From assembly GCA_027451405.1 (NCBI GenBank), contig DAIDJM010000044.1, forward strand, positions 1 to 41,860: a DNA stretch of 41,860 bases, read 5' to 3'. How positions within the stretch are numbered: the stretch's first letter is position 1; each line of letters begins with the position of its first letter. This DNA is from Acetobacteraceae bacterium. Lineage in GTDB: Bacteria; Pseudomonadota; Alphaproteobacteria; Acetobacterales; Acetobacteraceae. The notes under the pieces are model-generated. The model searched no databases. It was given only the letters and a program-made list of their open reading frames with translations, and was not told the DNA's origin. Shown here in pieces: positions 8,355-16,562 of this stretch. The position numbers and the translations under genes were made by a program.

Positions 8355-9364
8355 AGCGCCAGCGGCAGCTGCTCCATCGGAAAAACCGACGGCGTAAACA
8401 TCCAGGTTTCGATCGCATACCGCGTGGCCGTGGCGCCGGGCGTCAGCGCCGTCCGGTGCAGCATCAAATGATCGAACAGCAACGCATCGCCGGCCGCAAA
8501 TTCGGGGCTTTCGATCCGCACGCCGCCCGCTTCGAACACGTCCAGCATGCCGTCACCCACCATCCAATCCAGCGGCGCGCCATGCGTCCCGGTCTGCACG
8601 ACGTAAGGAATGCGTCGCGACACGACATCGAGGCCCACCGCGTCCCGGCCGCACGGCGTGAGCGCCAGCCAGACATTGAGCGCCCCGACATCCCCCAAGA
8701 ACGCGCCGTCCTGATGCCATCCGCCGCCGCGCCCGGGACGCGTCCGCCGCAACGTCGATTTCAGGATGGACAAGGCCGGTCGCTCACCCAGGACGCCTGC
8801 CGCCAGATCGATGACGCCGCGCGCCGTGAACCGCTCGATCAGCTCGAAAAGCAGGCGCGGGCTGTCGGCCGTGAGGATGGAGTCCGTCTCGCCGATGAAA
8901 GAGCGCGAGCCCTCGTCGCCGGGCATGCGCAACGGACAATACCAGCCCTCCGGATCGCCCTCGGGATGCGCCTCCCGCGCGGCATAGGCGTGATCGATCC
9001 CCTGCCGCAACTGCTCTGCCTCTTCCGGCGACAGCAGGCCGCGCACGAGCAGCGAACCCTTATGCGCGATCGCCCCTGCCACCCGCTCGGGCGTCAAATC
9101 CCCCGCCTGGCATTCCGGAACACCGTCCCCGGGCGGCCCAAGGTCGGGAAACGCGGGGGCGGGAAACGCAGCGTCGGGCCGCTCCGAGCCACGGCCGCCC
9201 GAGAAGGCCAGGCATCGCCAGCGCGCGAGCGCCATCTCGAGCGTGGGATCGCGCCGCCGCCGGTTGGCTTCCGTTCCGATCCGGACGGCCTCGCGCCAGT
9301 TCCGCCGCTTCGCGGCCTTCCAGGCCTCCGCCGCATCGCCGGCCGCCAGCACCTCCTGCGCCAC
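8351..9364 (-). CDS. Phytanoyl-CoA dioxygenase (PhyH) family protein
   Basis: Predicted Fe(II)/2-oxoglutarate dioxygenase of 337 aa. The iron triad is visible as H217-x-D219 in GGWHQDGAF and H303 in HLMLHRTAL, with R315 a candidate 2-oxoglutarate-binding residue. The first 90 residues are an extra charged, helical region not needed for the fold. The gene is translationally coupled (ATGA, 8351-8354) to the 688-aa membrane protein, suggesting action on the same glycan or lipid. Substrate unknown. The divergent neighbour at 9434 is an epimerase; the 69 bp between them must hold both promoters. Confidence 0.85.
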   Translation of the reverse strand: MAQEVLAAGDAAEAWKAAKRRNWREAVRIGTEANRRRRDPTLEMALARWRCLAFSGGRGSERPDAAFPAPAFPDLGPPGDGVPECQAGDLTPERVAGAIAHKGSLLVRGLLSPEEAEQLRQGIDHAYAAREAHPEGDPEGWYCPLRMPGDEGSRSFIGETDSILTADSPRLLFELIERFTARGVIDLAAGVLGERPALSILKSTLRRTRPGRGGGWHQDGAFLGDVGALNVWLALTPCGRDAVGLDVVSRRIPYVVQTGTHGAPLDWMVGDGMLDVFEAGGVRIESPEFAAGDALLFDHLMLHRTALTPGATATRYAIETWMFTPSVFPMEQLPLAL

Positions 9365-9433
9365 GCCAACCCCTCCCCGACCGCGACCGTCTCGCTTGCT
9401 CCAGCCTAACGCCCCAGGCTAGGCACGGCCACC

Positions 9434-10372
9434 ATGCCGGCCACCCACCGCGTCCTGATCACCGGCGCCGCCGGATTGATCGGCCAAAATCTCGCGGTCC
9501 TCCTACCGGCCCAGGGCTACCGGGACCTGGTCGGCTTCGACAAGCATCCGGCGAACACACCGACCCTCCGCTGCCTCCATCCGGCAATGACCGTGATCGA
9601 AGCCGATCTCGCCGAGCGCGGTCCCTGGGAGGCGGCCTTCACGCCCGGCAGCACCCTCGTGCTCGGCCAGGCCCAGATCGGCGGCACCGATCCCGAGCCG
9701 TTCCGGCGTAACAACATCACCGCCACGGAAAACGTGCTGCGCGCCGCGCGGCATGGCGGCATCGCGCACATCGTCCACCTCTCCTCCTCGGTCGTGAATT
9801 CCGCCGCCACCGACCTTTACGCCGAAACCAAACGCGCGCAGGAGGCGCTCGTCGCCGCCTGCGGCATCCCGTACGCCATCCTGCGGCCGACGCTGATGTT
9901 CGGCTGGTTCGATCGCAAGCATCTCGGGTGGCTCGCCCGCTTCATGCGCAAGTCGCCACTCTTCCCGATCCCCGGCCACGGACGCTTCCGGCGGCAGCCG
10001 CTCTTCGCCGGCGATTTCTGCGCGATCATTGCGTCCTGCATCGCCCGCGACACGACCGGGGCCTACAATATCAGCGGTCTCGAAACCGTGGATTATATCG
10101 ATTTGATCCGCGCTCTGCGCAGCGCCTGCGGCGCCCGCACGCATCTCCAGACGATCCCGTTTGCGCTGTTCGACGCGCTGCTCGGCGCCTATGCGCGGAT
10201 CGACCGTGATCCGCCCTTCACGCGCCGCCAGCTCGCGGCGCTCGCCATCCCCGAACTCTTCGAAATCATCGACTGGCCGGCGATCTTCGGCGTGACCCCG
10301 ACCCGGCTGCAGGACGCCCTGGACCGCACGTTCCGAGAAAAACCCTGGTGCGACGTGGAGCTCGCCTTCTGA
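9434..10372 (+). CDS. NAD-dependent epimerase/dehydratase (extended SDR)
   Basis: Extended short-chain dehydrogenase/reductase of 312 aa, probably modifying a nucleotide sugar or lipid-linked sugar. Visible features: the NAD-binding TGAAGLIGQN (10-19), an acidic residue after beta 2 (D36, favouring NAD), the active-site SSS at 117-119 and the Y129-x-x-x-K133 pair in LYAETK. The stop codon and the next gene's start overlap as TGATG (10370-10374), so it is translationally coupled to the FAD oxidoreductase. GtrA, the oxidoreductase and this epimerase form one plus-strand block, opposite to the glycosyltransferase set. The exact sugar cannot be inferred. Confidence 0.85.
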   Translation: MPATHRVLITGAAGLIGQNLAVLLPAQGYRDLVGFDKHPANTPTLRCLHPAMTVIEADLAERGPWEAAFTPGSTLVLGQAQIGGTDPEPFRRNNITATENVLRAARHGGIAHIVHLSSSVVNSAATDLYAETKRAQEALVAACGIPYAILRPTLMFGWFDRKHLGWLARFMRKSPLFPIPGHGRFRRQPLFAGDFCAIIASCIARDTTGAYNISGLETVDYIDLIRALRSACGARTHLQTIPFALFDALLGAYARIDRDPPFTRRQLAALAIPELFEIIDWPAIFGVTPTRLQDALDRTFREKPWCDVELAF

Positions 10373-11655
10373 TGCCCCGCGTGGTCGTGATCGGCGCCGG
10401 CATGATGGGTCTCGCCGCCGCCTACGAAGCCGCCGGCCTCGGCCACGCGGTCACGCTGCTCGAAGCCGCGCCGGAACCGGGCGGCATGGCCGCGCATTTC
10501 CGACTGGGCCCGCTGTCGATCGAACGCTATTATCATTTTGTCTGTAAAACAGACGCGCCGATCTTCGCGATTCTCGAGGAACTCGGCATCGCCCACAAAA
10601 TGCGCTGGGCCGCCACCAGCATGGGCCATTTCACCCGCGGACGCCTGCACGAATGGGGCACCCCGCGCGCACTTTTGCGCTACCCGCACCTGACCCTGCT
10701 GGAAAAATTCCGCTACGCGCTGCTCGCCTTCGCCTGCATGCGCCGCGATCGCTGGCCCGCGCTCGAACATCAAACCGCCCGCGCCTGGATCACAGGCTGG
10801 TGCGGCGCCGGCGTCTACCAAAAAATGTGGCACCGGCTGTTCGCGCTCAAATTCCACGAGCTCGCCGAAAACATCTCGGCCGCCTGGATCTGGACGCGCA
10901 TCCGCCGGGTCGGCCTCTCCCGCCGCAATCTCTTCCAGGAGGAGCTCGGCTATATCGAAGGCGGGTCCGAAACCCTCGTCCAAGCCATGGCGGATGCGAT
11001 CCGGGTCCGCGGCGGCACCCTCCGTCTCTCGACTCCCGTCACGCGTATCCTCACCGAGAACGGTCGCGTCAGCGGCGTTCTCGCCGGTGACGAAACCATT
11101 CCCGCGGACGCGGTGATCGCCACGGTACCCACGCCGCTGATCGCGGGGCTCGCGCCCGATCTTCCCGCGTCCGCACTCGACGCTTATGGCTCCATCGAAA
11201 ATATCGGCGTCGCCTGCGTCGTCCTCCATCTCGACCGCGCCGTCACCCCCCATTTCTGGGTCAATGTCGACGAGCCCGACATCGGCATCCCCGGCATCAT
11301 CGAATTCTCCAATCTCCGCCCGGTCGGCGGCCATGTCGTCTTCGTGCCGTTCTACATGCCGACCACCCACACGCGCTGGCAAAGGCCCGACGACGCCCTG
11401 ATCGAGGAAAGCCTCGCCTGCCTCACGCGCATCAACCCGAGCGTCACGCGCGCCAACCTGCTCGATGCCGCGGTCGGCCGCCTGCGCCACGCACAGCCCG
11501 TCTGCCCACCCGGGTTTGCGTCACGGCTGCCACCAATACAGACCGCGATCGCGGGCCTGCAGATTGCGGATACGTGTTTTTATTATCCGGAGGATCGGGG
11601 GACGGCGGAAAGCCTTCGTCTCGGAAGGCGTATGGCGAAGGATGTTCCTTTTTGA
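10372..11655 (+). CDS. NAD(P)/FAD-dependent oxidoreductase (amine-oxidase/protoporphyrinogen-oxidase-like)
   Basis: Flavoprotein of 427 aa from the ATG at 10372, preferred over an upstream in-frame start at 10348 because it overlaps the preceding stop as TGATG. The Rossmann dinucleotide motif VVVIGAGMMGLAAAYEAA lies at residues 4-21, followed by an acidic LLEAAPEPGG. A GGSETLVQAMADAI segment near residue 205 matches the second FAD contact of the amine-oxidase superfamily. Relatives occur beside GtrA and epimerase genes in glycan clusters, where they may act on polyprenyl-linked sugars or UDP-sugars. The gene's stop codon lies inside an AT-rich palindrome (11644-11683) that is repeated across the window. 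Confidence 0.8.
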   Translation: MPRVVVIGAGMMGLAAAYEAAGLGHAVTLLEAAPEPGGMAAHFRLGPLSIERYYHFVCKTDAPIFAILEELGIAHKMRWAATSMGHFTRGRLHEWGTPRALLRYPHLTLLEKFRYALLAFACMRRDRWPALEHQTARAWITGWCGAGVYQKMWHRLFALKFHELAENISAAWIWTRIRRVGLSRRNLFQEELGYIEGGSETLVQAMADAIRVRGGTLRLSTPVTRILTENGRVSGVLAGDETIPADAVIATVPTPLIAGLAPDLPASALDAYGSIENIGVACVVLHLDRAVTPHFWVNVDEPDIGIPGIIEFSNLRPVGGHVVFVPFYMPTTHTRWQRPDDALIEESLACLTRINPSVTRANLLDAAVGRLRHAQPVCPPGFASRLPPIQTAIAGLQIADTCFYYPEDRGTAESLRLGRRMAKDVPF

Positions 11656-11683
11656 AAAAAAAGAACCAAAAAACTTTTTCTTG
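11644..11683 (+). repeat. AT-rich palindromic element, copy A (GAACC subtype)
   Basis: Inverted arms TTCCTTTTT and AAAAAAGAA, followed by CCAAAAAACTTTTTC. It spans the stop codon of the FAD oxidoreductase and is probably its transcription terminator. A decayed inverted partner follows at about 11728-11756 (CTTTTGGTTTCTTCAG then AATAAAAAG), so the pair brackets about 45 bp of ordinary sequence before the GtrA gene. Confidence 0.7.
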
Positions 11684-11763
11684 CTGGAAAACGCCCCACA
11701 GCCGCTTCGTCCCATACAAGATGGCGGCTTTTGGTTTCTTCAGAATAAAAAGCCTTTTCGCCT

Positions 11764-12210
11764 ATGCATCGTGAGTTTTTCCGTTTCCTCGCGGCCGGCC
11801 TTATCGCCGCGATCGTCAACGTCGCCACCCGGGCCCTACTCGCGCCCTGGCTGCCGTTCGCGATCGCGATCGTGCCGGCCTATGTCTGCGGCATGATCAC
11901 GGCATTCGTGCTCAATCGTCTTTTTGTGTTTCATTTCGCTTCGCACGGCCACGCCGCCGCGCAAGCCCTGCGCTTCACCCTGGTCAACCTGCTGGGCCTG
12001 GCGCAGGTATGGGCCGTCGGGATTTTGCTCGCGAAAGATGCGCTGCCCGCGCTGCATTGGGGTTTCCATCCCGACACGGTCGCCCACGCGATCGCCGTCG
12101 CGGTTCCCATGGTCACGAGCTATTTGGGCCACCGCTGGTTCTCGTTCCGGCCGAAGCCAGAGCGCGCCTGGAACGCCGCGGGAGAGGCCGGCCGCAGATC
12201 GTCACCGTGA
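11764..12210 (+). CDS. GtrA family membrane protein
   Basis: Small integral membrane protein of 148 aa with four predicted TM helices. It has the GtrA-family pattern FFRFLAAGLIAAIVN at the N-terminus and a C-terminal HRWFSFRP. GtrA-family proteins are proposed to flip polyprenyl-phosphate-linked sugars for O-antigen, teichoic acid or arabinan modification. It follows the epimerase and oxidoreductase genes by 108 bp, with palindrome A in the gap. No GtrB-like polyprenyl-phosphate glycosyltransferase is adjacent, so the charging enzyme must be elsewhere or be the 1280-3574 product. No clear Shine-Dalgarno is visible. Confidence 0.85.
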   Translation: MHREFFRFLAAGLIAAIVNVATRALLAPWLPFAIAIVPAYVCGMITAFVLNRLFVFHFASHGHAAAQALRFTLVNLLGLAQVWAVGILLAKDALPALHWGFHPDTVAHAIAVAVPMVTSYLGHRWFSFRPKPERAWNAAGEAGRRSSP

Positions 12211-12279
12211 TCGGCAAGCCAGGGCTAGCCTTTCGCCCCATCTCGCCCAATTCTACGCGCAAACCGAAGGAGCGACAGC

Positions 12280-12735
12280 ATGTCCCTCTCCCTCGCCACC
12301 CAGACCGCCCGCCCCGCGCTCACCGCCACCCACCGCCGCGCCGCGCTCCTCGCCATCCTGGCGCTCGGTCTGGCGGCCGGCTTCGTGATCACGAGCCCGG
12401 CCGAAACCGCGTCCGCCATCCACCGCGCCGGCCCTGACCTCACGCGCCTCCTGCGCGGCATGGCGCTGCTCAAGACCGCCATGCTGACCGCGGCCGCAGG
12501 CGCGATCCTCTGGCGCTTCGGCACGCCGGTTCCGCGCCCCTGGTTCGCGGCCTACGCGGCGGCTTTGGGCGCGATGGCGCTCGGCCCCGGCCTCGTCTGG
12601 GGCATGTATCATTTGTATCTGGGCTCGGCCGCGATGAATGGCGGCCTGATCGCGACCCTGATTCTGCTTTGGCGCGATCCCGGCGTCGGTCTCGGGCTCG
12701 ACGAAGCCCTGCGCCGCCGCCGCGCCCGGATCTGA
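12280..12735 (+). CDS. Hypothetical membrane protein, four TM
   Basis: A 151-aa protein with about four hydrophobic helices (residues 22-42, 63-83, 88-110, 115-132) and a basic C-terminus (RRRRARI). I do not recognise a family. The start has a purine-rich GAAGGAG at about 12267-12273 upstream. It is followed by a strong GC hairpin (12738-12761) shared with the convergent HIG1-type gene. Nothing in the sequence fixes a function. Confidence 0.6.
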   Translation: MSLSLATQTARPALTATHRRAALLAILALGLAAGFVITSPAETASAIHRAGPDLTRLLRGMALLKTAMLTAAAGAILWRFGTPVPRPWFAAYAAALGAMALGPGLVWGMYHLYLGSAAMNGGLIATLILLWRDPGVGLGLDEALRRRRARI

Positions 12736-12737
12736 AC

Positions 12738-12761
12738 GCGGGGCGGGGTGCCGCGCCCCGC
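12738..12761. terminator. Bidirectional GC-rich hairpin between convergent genes
   Basis: Perfect 8-bp stem GCGGGGCG / CGCCCCGC around an 8-base loop. It sits between the stop of the 151-aa protein (12735) and the stop of the HIG1-type gene (12772). There is no clear U-tract on either side, so it is stem-dominated or Rho-assisted. Confidence 0.5.
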
Positions 12762-12771
12762 CCGCCCTGGT

Positions 12772-12963
12772 TCAGTGCTGCCGCGTCACCAGCAGCAGGA
12801 TGAACAGCACCACCGCGAGCCCCTGCAGCATCACGCGCCATCGCATCAGGTTGTTCGATCGCCGCGGGTCGTTGCTCTTGACGACACCCAGCATGCCGGC
12901 ACCCAAAATCCCCAGCACGCCGGCCATGGTGATCAGCAGAAGGACGAAGATCAGGTTTGACAT
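12772..12963 (-). CDS. Twin transmembrane protein, HIG1-domain type
   Basis: A 63-aa inner-membrane protein with two TM helices (residues 4-25 and 44-60). The connecting loop ends in LMRWRVMLQG, the R-x-x-x-Q signature of HIG1-type (hypoxia-induced gene 1) proteins. Alphaproteobacterial and mitochondrial HIG1 proteins associate with cytochrome c oxidase and supercomplexes. The window's cox operon and copper chaperones are nearby, which fits but does not prove that role. Transcribed divergently from the mscS gene with the 5' regions touching. Confidence 0.72.
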   Translation of the reverse strand: MSNLIFVLLLITMAGVLGILGAGMLGVVKSNDPRRSNNLMRWRVMLQGLAVVLFILLLVTRQH

Positions 12964-13004
12964 TGGCCGGAAATAGGCACGCCCTGCGTCTTGTGCATAG
13001 GGCT

Positions 13005-15359
13005 ATGTGCGTCCTCGTCATCTTTTCACTGGCCCTGCCCGCCACCGCGATGGCGGGGCCAGCCGCGCCCGCGCCGCCCGGCACTTCCGTCACCCCGGCG
13101 GAAGCGCAATCGCTGCTCGATCTGCTGAACGACCCCAAGAAGCGCGCCGCCTTCACGGCCACGCTCGAGACCATGGTGCATGCGCAGAAGGCGACCGCAC
13201 CGCCGAAGCCCGTGGCGCTCGCGCCCAACAGCCTCGGCGCGCAGGTGATCGCCGAGGGCTCCACCTGGTTGTCCCAACTCTCCGGCGAGGTGAACGCGCT
13301 CGGCGGGCTGCTGGGGAATCTGCCGCTGGCCTGGCGCTTCACGCTGCACAGCTTCCAGAATCCGGAAGCCCGCGCCCGTGTCCTCGATGCGGCATGGCGG
13401 GTAGGGCTGGTGCTCGCCGCCGCCATCGCCGCCGATCTCGGTCTTTTCGCGCTGCTCCGGCGTCCGGTCTCGGCGCTCGCGGCGCGCGCGCCCGCCAGCG
13501 TGGCACCCACCCCGGCATCCCTGCCCGAGCCGGACCCAAGCGATGCCGGCCCTGCCCTCGACGAGCCCGACCCCTCGCCGCCGAACGCCCCTCTGCCCCC
13601 GGCCCGCCGGTCCCGCGCCTTGCACACATTGCGCCGCCTGCCCTTCGCGCTGTTCCGTCTGCTTCTGGAACTCGCGCCCGTCGGGGCCTTTCTCGCCATC
13701 GGTTACGCCGGCACCCTGCTGAATGACGACACGGCCCAAAACCTGCTCCGCTTCGCGATCGTCGCCTACTTGCTCTGGCGGCTGGCGGCGGCACTGACGC
13801 GCGTGCTGGTGTCGCCGCAATATCCAAGCCTGCGCCTGGTCCAGCTCTCCGACATCGGCGCCGCCTACGCGCTCGGCTGGGTCAGGCGGCTCTTCGCGGT
13901 TGCCGCGATCGGCTACGCGCTGGTCGCGATCGGCCTGGAATTCCGGCTGCCGATGGCCGCGGCCCGCGCATTCTTCAAAGCGGTCGCGCTGATCGACGTG
14001 ATCTTCCTGGTCGTGATCGTGCTGCAATGCCGGCGCAACGTGGCGCTCTGGATTCGCGGCCGTCGCCGGCGCTCCGGCTTGACCCACCGTCTGCGCGACC
14101 GGCTCGCCGCCAACTGGCACCTGCTCACGATCTTCGTGCTGCTCGGCGGCTGGCTGGTCTGGGCCGGCCAGGTCCATCACGGCTACACGCGCCTGCTGCG
14201 GCTCACGCTCTTCACCGGCGGCGCGCTCGTCGCCGGCCGCCTCGCCGCCATCGTCCTGCTCGGCGGCCTCGATCGTCTGTTCCGCATTTCGCCGCAGATC
14301 GCCCGCCGCTATCCCGGCCTTGAAGCCCGGGCCAACCGCTACTACCCGCTGCTGCGCTACACGCTCGGCACCATCGTCACGCTGGCGACCGGCCTCGGCG
14401 TGCTCGAGATCTGGGGTGTCCAAACCATGCGCTGGTTCCGCGGCGCCGCGCTGGGCGGCCGCCTCGCCTCCGCGCTCATCACGATCCTGATCGCCGGCCT
14501 GGTCGCGCTCGCGGTCTGGGAAATCGCCAACAGCGCCATGGACCGGCAGCTCGTCCGCATGACGCGCGAGGCGCAGCTGGTGCGCGCCGCCCGGCTGCGC
14601 ACCTTGCTGCCCATCCTGCGCACGCTGCTGCTGGCGACCCTCGTCGGTATTTTCGGCCTCACGATGCTTTCCGAAATCGGCGTGAACATCGCCCCGCTGC
14701 TGGCCGGCGCCGGCATCCTCGGCGTCGCCATCGGCTTCGGTTCGCAAAAACTCGTGCAGGACTTCATCACCGGCATTTTCCTGTTGCTGGAGAACGCGAT
14801 GCAGGTCGGCGATTGGGTGACGGTCGCCGGTCTCTCGGGCTCGGTCGAAAATCTCTCGATCCGCACCATGCGGCTGCGCGCCGGCGACGGCTCAGTGCAC
14901 ATCATTCCGTTCAGCTCGGTCTCGACCGTGACCAACGTCAATCGCGGGATCGGCAATGCCGCCGTCAGCGTGAACGTGCCGATCGAGGAAGACCCCGATC
15001 ATGTCAGCGATGTTCTGGCAAACATTGCCAAGGAGATGCGCGGTGAGCGACGCTTCGCCGAGATGATGCGCAGCGACTTCCAGCTCTGGGGCGTCGACCG
15101 CGTCGATGCCGGCGTCATGACGATCGTCGGCCAGATCGTCTGCACCGACAGCGGGCGCTGGGCGGTGCAGCGCGAATTCAACCGCCGCATGACGCTGCGC
15201 TTCAAGGAAGCCGGCATCCAGATCGCCACACCGACGCAAACCATCCTCACCCGCCGCGCCCCCGCCGCGGAGCCGCAGATCGCCGATGCCGCAGCGCCGC
15301 CGCCGCCGCATCAGCTCCGCGAGTCCCCACCGCCGGCAGCCCTCGGCAATACCGGGTGA
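13005..15359 (+). CDS. Large mechanosensitive ion channel, MscS family, with signal peptide
   Basis: A 784-aa inner-membrane channel. The start at ATG 13005 gives a short signal peptide (MCVLVIFSLALPATAMAG). GTG 12993 would add a basic n-region and TTG 12957 would overlap the divergent HIG1 gene. A periplasmic region of about 100 residues is followed by about nine TM helices. The MscS core is then clear: the pore-lining glycine/alanine-rich helix GAGILGVAIGFGSQKLVQDF, LLENAMQVGDWV and a beta domain (VHIIPFSSVSTVTN). Its length places it with MscK/MscM/YbdG-like large channels rather than minimal MscS. A hairpin with arms GGGGCC/GGCCCC (15368-15388) lies just past the stop. Confidence 0.9.
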   Translation: MCVLVIFSLALPATAMAGPAAPAPPGTSVTPAEAQSLLDLLNDPKKRAAFTATLETMVHAQKATAPPKPVALAPNSLGAQVIAEGSTWLSQLSGEVNALGGLLGNLPLAWRFTLHSFQNPEARARVLDAAWRVGLVLAAAIAADLGLFALLRRPVSALAARAPASVAPTPASLPEPDPSDAGPALDEPDPSPPNAPLPPARRSRALHTLRRLPFALFRLLLELAPVGAFLAIGYAGTLLNDDTAQNLLRFAIVAYLLWRLAAALTRVLVSPQYPSLRLVQLSDIGAAYALGWVRRLFAVAAIGYALVAIGLEFRLPMAAARAFFKAVALIDVIFLVVIVLQCRRNVALWIRGRRRRSGLTHRLRDRLAANWHLLTIFVLLGGWLVWAGQVHHGYTRLLRLTLFTGGALVAGRLAAIVLLGGLDRLFRISPQIARRYPGLEARANRYYPLLRYTLGTIVTLATGLGVLEIWGVQTMRWFRGAALGGRLASALITILIAGLVALAVWEIANSAMDRQLVRMTREAQLVRAARLRTLLPILRTLLLATLVGIFGLTMLSEIGVNIAPLLAGAGILGVAIGFGSQKLVQDFITGIFLLLENAMQVGDWVTVAGLSGSVENLSIRTMRLRAGDGSVHIIPFSSVSTVTNVNRGIGNAAVSVNVPIEEDPDHVSDVLANIAKEMRGERRFAEMMRSDFQLWGVDRVDAGVMTIVGQIVCTDSGRWAVQREFNRRMTLRFKEAGIQIATPTQTILTRRAPAAEPQIADAAAPPPPHQLRESPPPAALGNTG

Positions 15360-15367
15360 GGATGCCC

Positions 15368-15388
15368 GGGGCCGTCAGGATCGGCCCC
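15368..15388 (+). terminator. Hairpin after mscS-type gene
   Basis: GGGGCC (15368-15373) pairs with GGCCCC (15383-15388) across 9 bases, starting 9 bp after the channel gene's stop. There is no T-run, so it may be only a partial terminator. Confidence 0.35.
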
Positions 15389-15422
15389 AGGCGCCACGAT
15401 GGTCCCAACAAGAAAGCCCAAC

Positions 15423-16145
15423 ATGAAACCGGTTGCCGAAGCCTGGACCGAGTGCCTGACCCGAGAGGGCTTCGTGCATGTGCCGGCCGCCGAGATGCGC
15501 GCCGTGCTGGAGTTGCGTGGCTTTGCCGACTGGCCCGGCTTCGCGGCGAGCTGGGATGCGCTCGGCCCGGATACCTACATGGCCGATGGCGGCCGCTACC
15601 GGCGTCGCCGTTATGCGGCATTTTCCGCCGGCGCCGCCGGCATCCGCCGCAAGCCGCACCAGCCGCATTACCAAAGCCGCGACTACAATCCGCTCAATGG
15701 CGGTGTGGCGCGCTGGTTCGAGCCGGTGCTGCCCGAAATCGCCGCGCATCCGGCACTGCTGTCGCTCCTGTCCTCCATGACCGAGCTGTTCACGAACAGC
15801 ACGCCACCCGACATGCGCCCCGACAGCTGGCATGTCGAACTGCATCAATTCCGCATCGAGGCGCAGCCCGGAGCGCCGGGCCAGCCGACTCCCGAAGGCA
15901 TGCATCGCGACGGCGTCGATTGGGTCGCCGTCATCCTGGTGCGCCGCGAAAACGTCGCCAGCGGCGAAACCCGCATCGCCGATCTGCAACGGCGCCCGCT
16001 CGGCAGCTTCACGCTCTCCGAGCCTCTCGAGGCCGCGCTGGTCGATGACGACCGCGTCTATCACGGTGTGACGCCAGTCGAGCCGGTGGACCCTTCGCGC
16101 CCTGCCCATCGCGACGTGCTCGTGATCACCTATCGCCGGGAGTAA
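15423..16145 (+). CDS. 2OG-Fe dioxygenase family protein (PF10014-like)
   Basis: Predicted Fe(II)/2-oxoglutarate-dependent oxygenase of 240 aa. The family includes amino-acid hydroxylases such as the Bacillus L-isoleucine 4-hydroxylase. The iron ligands are seen as H161-x-D163 in GMHRDGVDW and H214 in VYHGVTPV, with R230 as candidate 2OG anchor. The start at 15423 is chosen because AAGAAAG sits 7-10 bases upstream; the alternative ATG at 15399 lacks a ribosome site. It ends 3 bp before the copper chaperone gene and shares its operon. A free amino acid substrate is likely from the family but not shown here. Confidence 0.82.
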   Translation: MKPVAEAWTECLTREGFVHVPAAEMRAVLELRGFADWPGFAASWDALGPDTYMADGGRYRRRRYAAFSAGAAGIRRKPHQPHYQSRDYNPLNGGVARWFEPVLPEIAAHPALLSLLSSMTELFTNSTPPDMRPDSWHVELHQFRIEAQPGAPGQPTPEGMHRDGVDWVAVILVRRENVASGETRIADLQRRPLGSFTLSEPLEAALVDDDRVYHGVTPVEPVDPSRPAHRDVLVITYRRE

Positions 16146-16148
16146 CGC

Positions 16149-16562
16149 ATGCGCGCCTGGTTCCTGCCCTGTGCGGCCGTCCTGCTGGCGGCGGCTTCGC
16201 CGGCCCCCTCCGTCGAGGGTGCCTGGGTGCGCGCGAGCCTGCCGCACCAAAATGATACGGCCGCGTACCTGACCATCGAGAGCCCGGTGGGCGATACGCT
16301 GCTTTCGGTGTCGACGCCCGAGGCGGGCATGGCGATGCTGCACACGACCGTGACTCACGGGGCGATGAGCGGCATGGCCGACATGGACCATGTGTCTCTG
16401 CCCCCCGGCAAGAAGGTGCGCTTCGCACCGCATGGGATGCATGTGATGCTGATGGACCTGAAACATCCGCTCTCGCCCGGCGGCACGCTGCCGCTCACGC
16501 TGCATTTCGCGCACGCCGGTGACATCACGATCGCCGCCCCCGTGCGCCGCACGGCGCCATGA
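16149..16562 (+). CDS. Periplasmic copper chaperone PCu(A)C
   Basis: A 137-aa exported protein with a signal peptide ending near residue 19. The copper-binding signature is exact: H65-x10-M76-x21-H98-x-M100, the H(M)x10Mx21HxM motif of PCu(A)C. These proteins carry Cu(I) in the periplasm and hand it to the CuA site of cytochrome oxidase, alone or with Sco. A GGGAG ribosome site overlaps the preceding stop region. Its last 4 bp (ATGA, 16559-16562) overlap the sco start, so the two chaperones are translationally coupled. Confidence 0.93.
   Translation: MRAWFLPCAAVLLAAASPAPSVEGAWVRASLPHQNDTAAYLTIESPVGDTLLSVSTPEAGMAMLHTTVTHGAMSGMADMDHVSLPPGKKVRFAPHGMHVMLMDLKHPLSPGGTLPLTLHFAHAGDITIAAPVRRTAP

Noticed and set aside
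7071-8471. A 466-codon frame opposite the 688-aa membrane protein
   Set aside because: Extremely Arg/Gln-rich without hydrophobic core; no start signal; the minus-strand protein has a proper TM pattern and coupling.
13026-14747. A 573-codon open frame antisense to the mscS-type gene
   Set aside because: Low-complexity Gln/Arg/Gly/Ala composition typical of GC-rich antisense frames; the channel gene has clear TM and MscS motifs.
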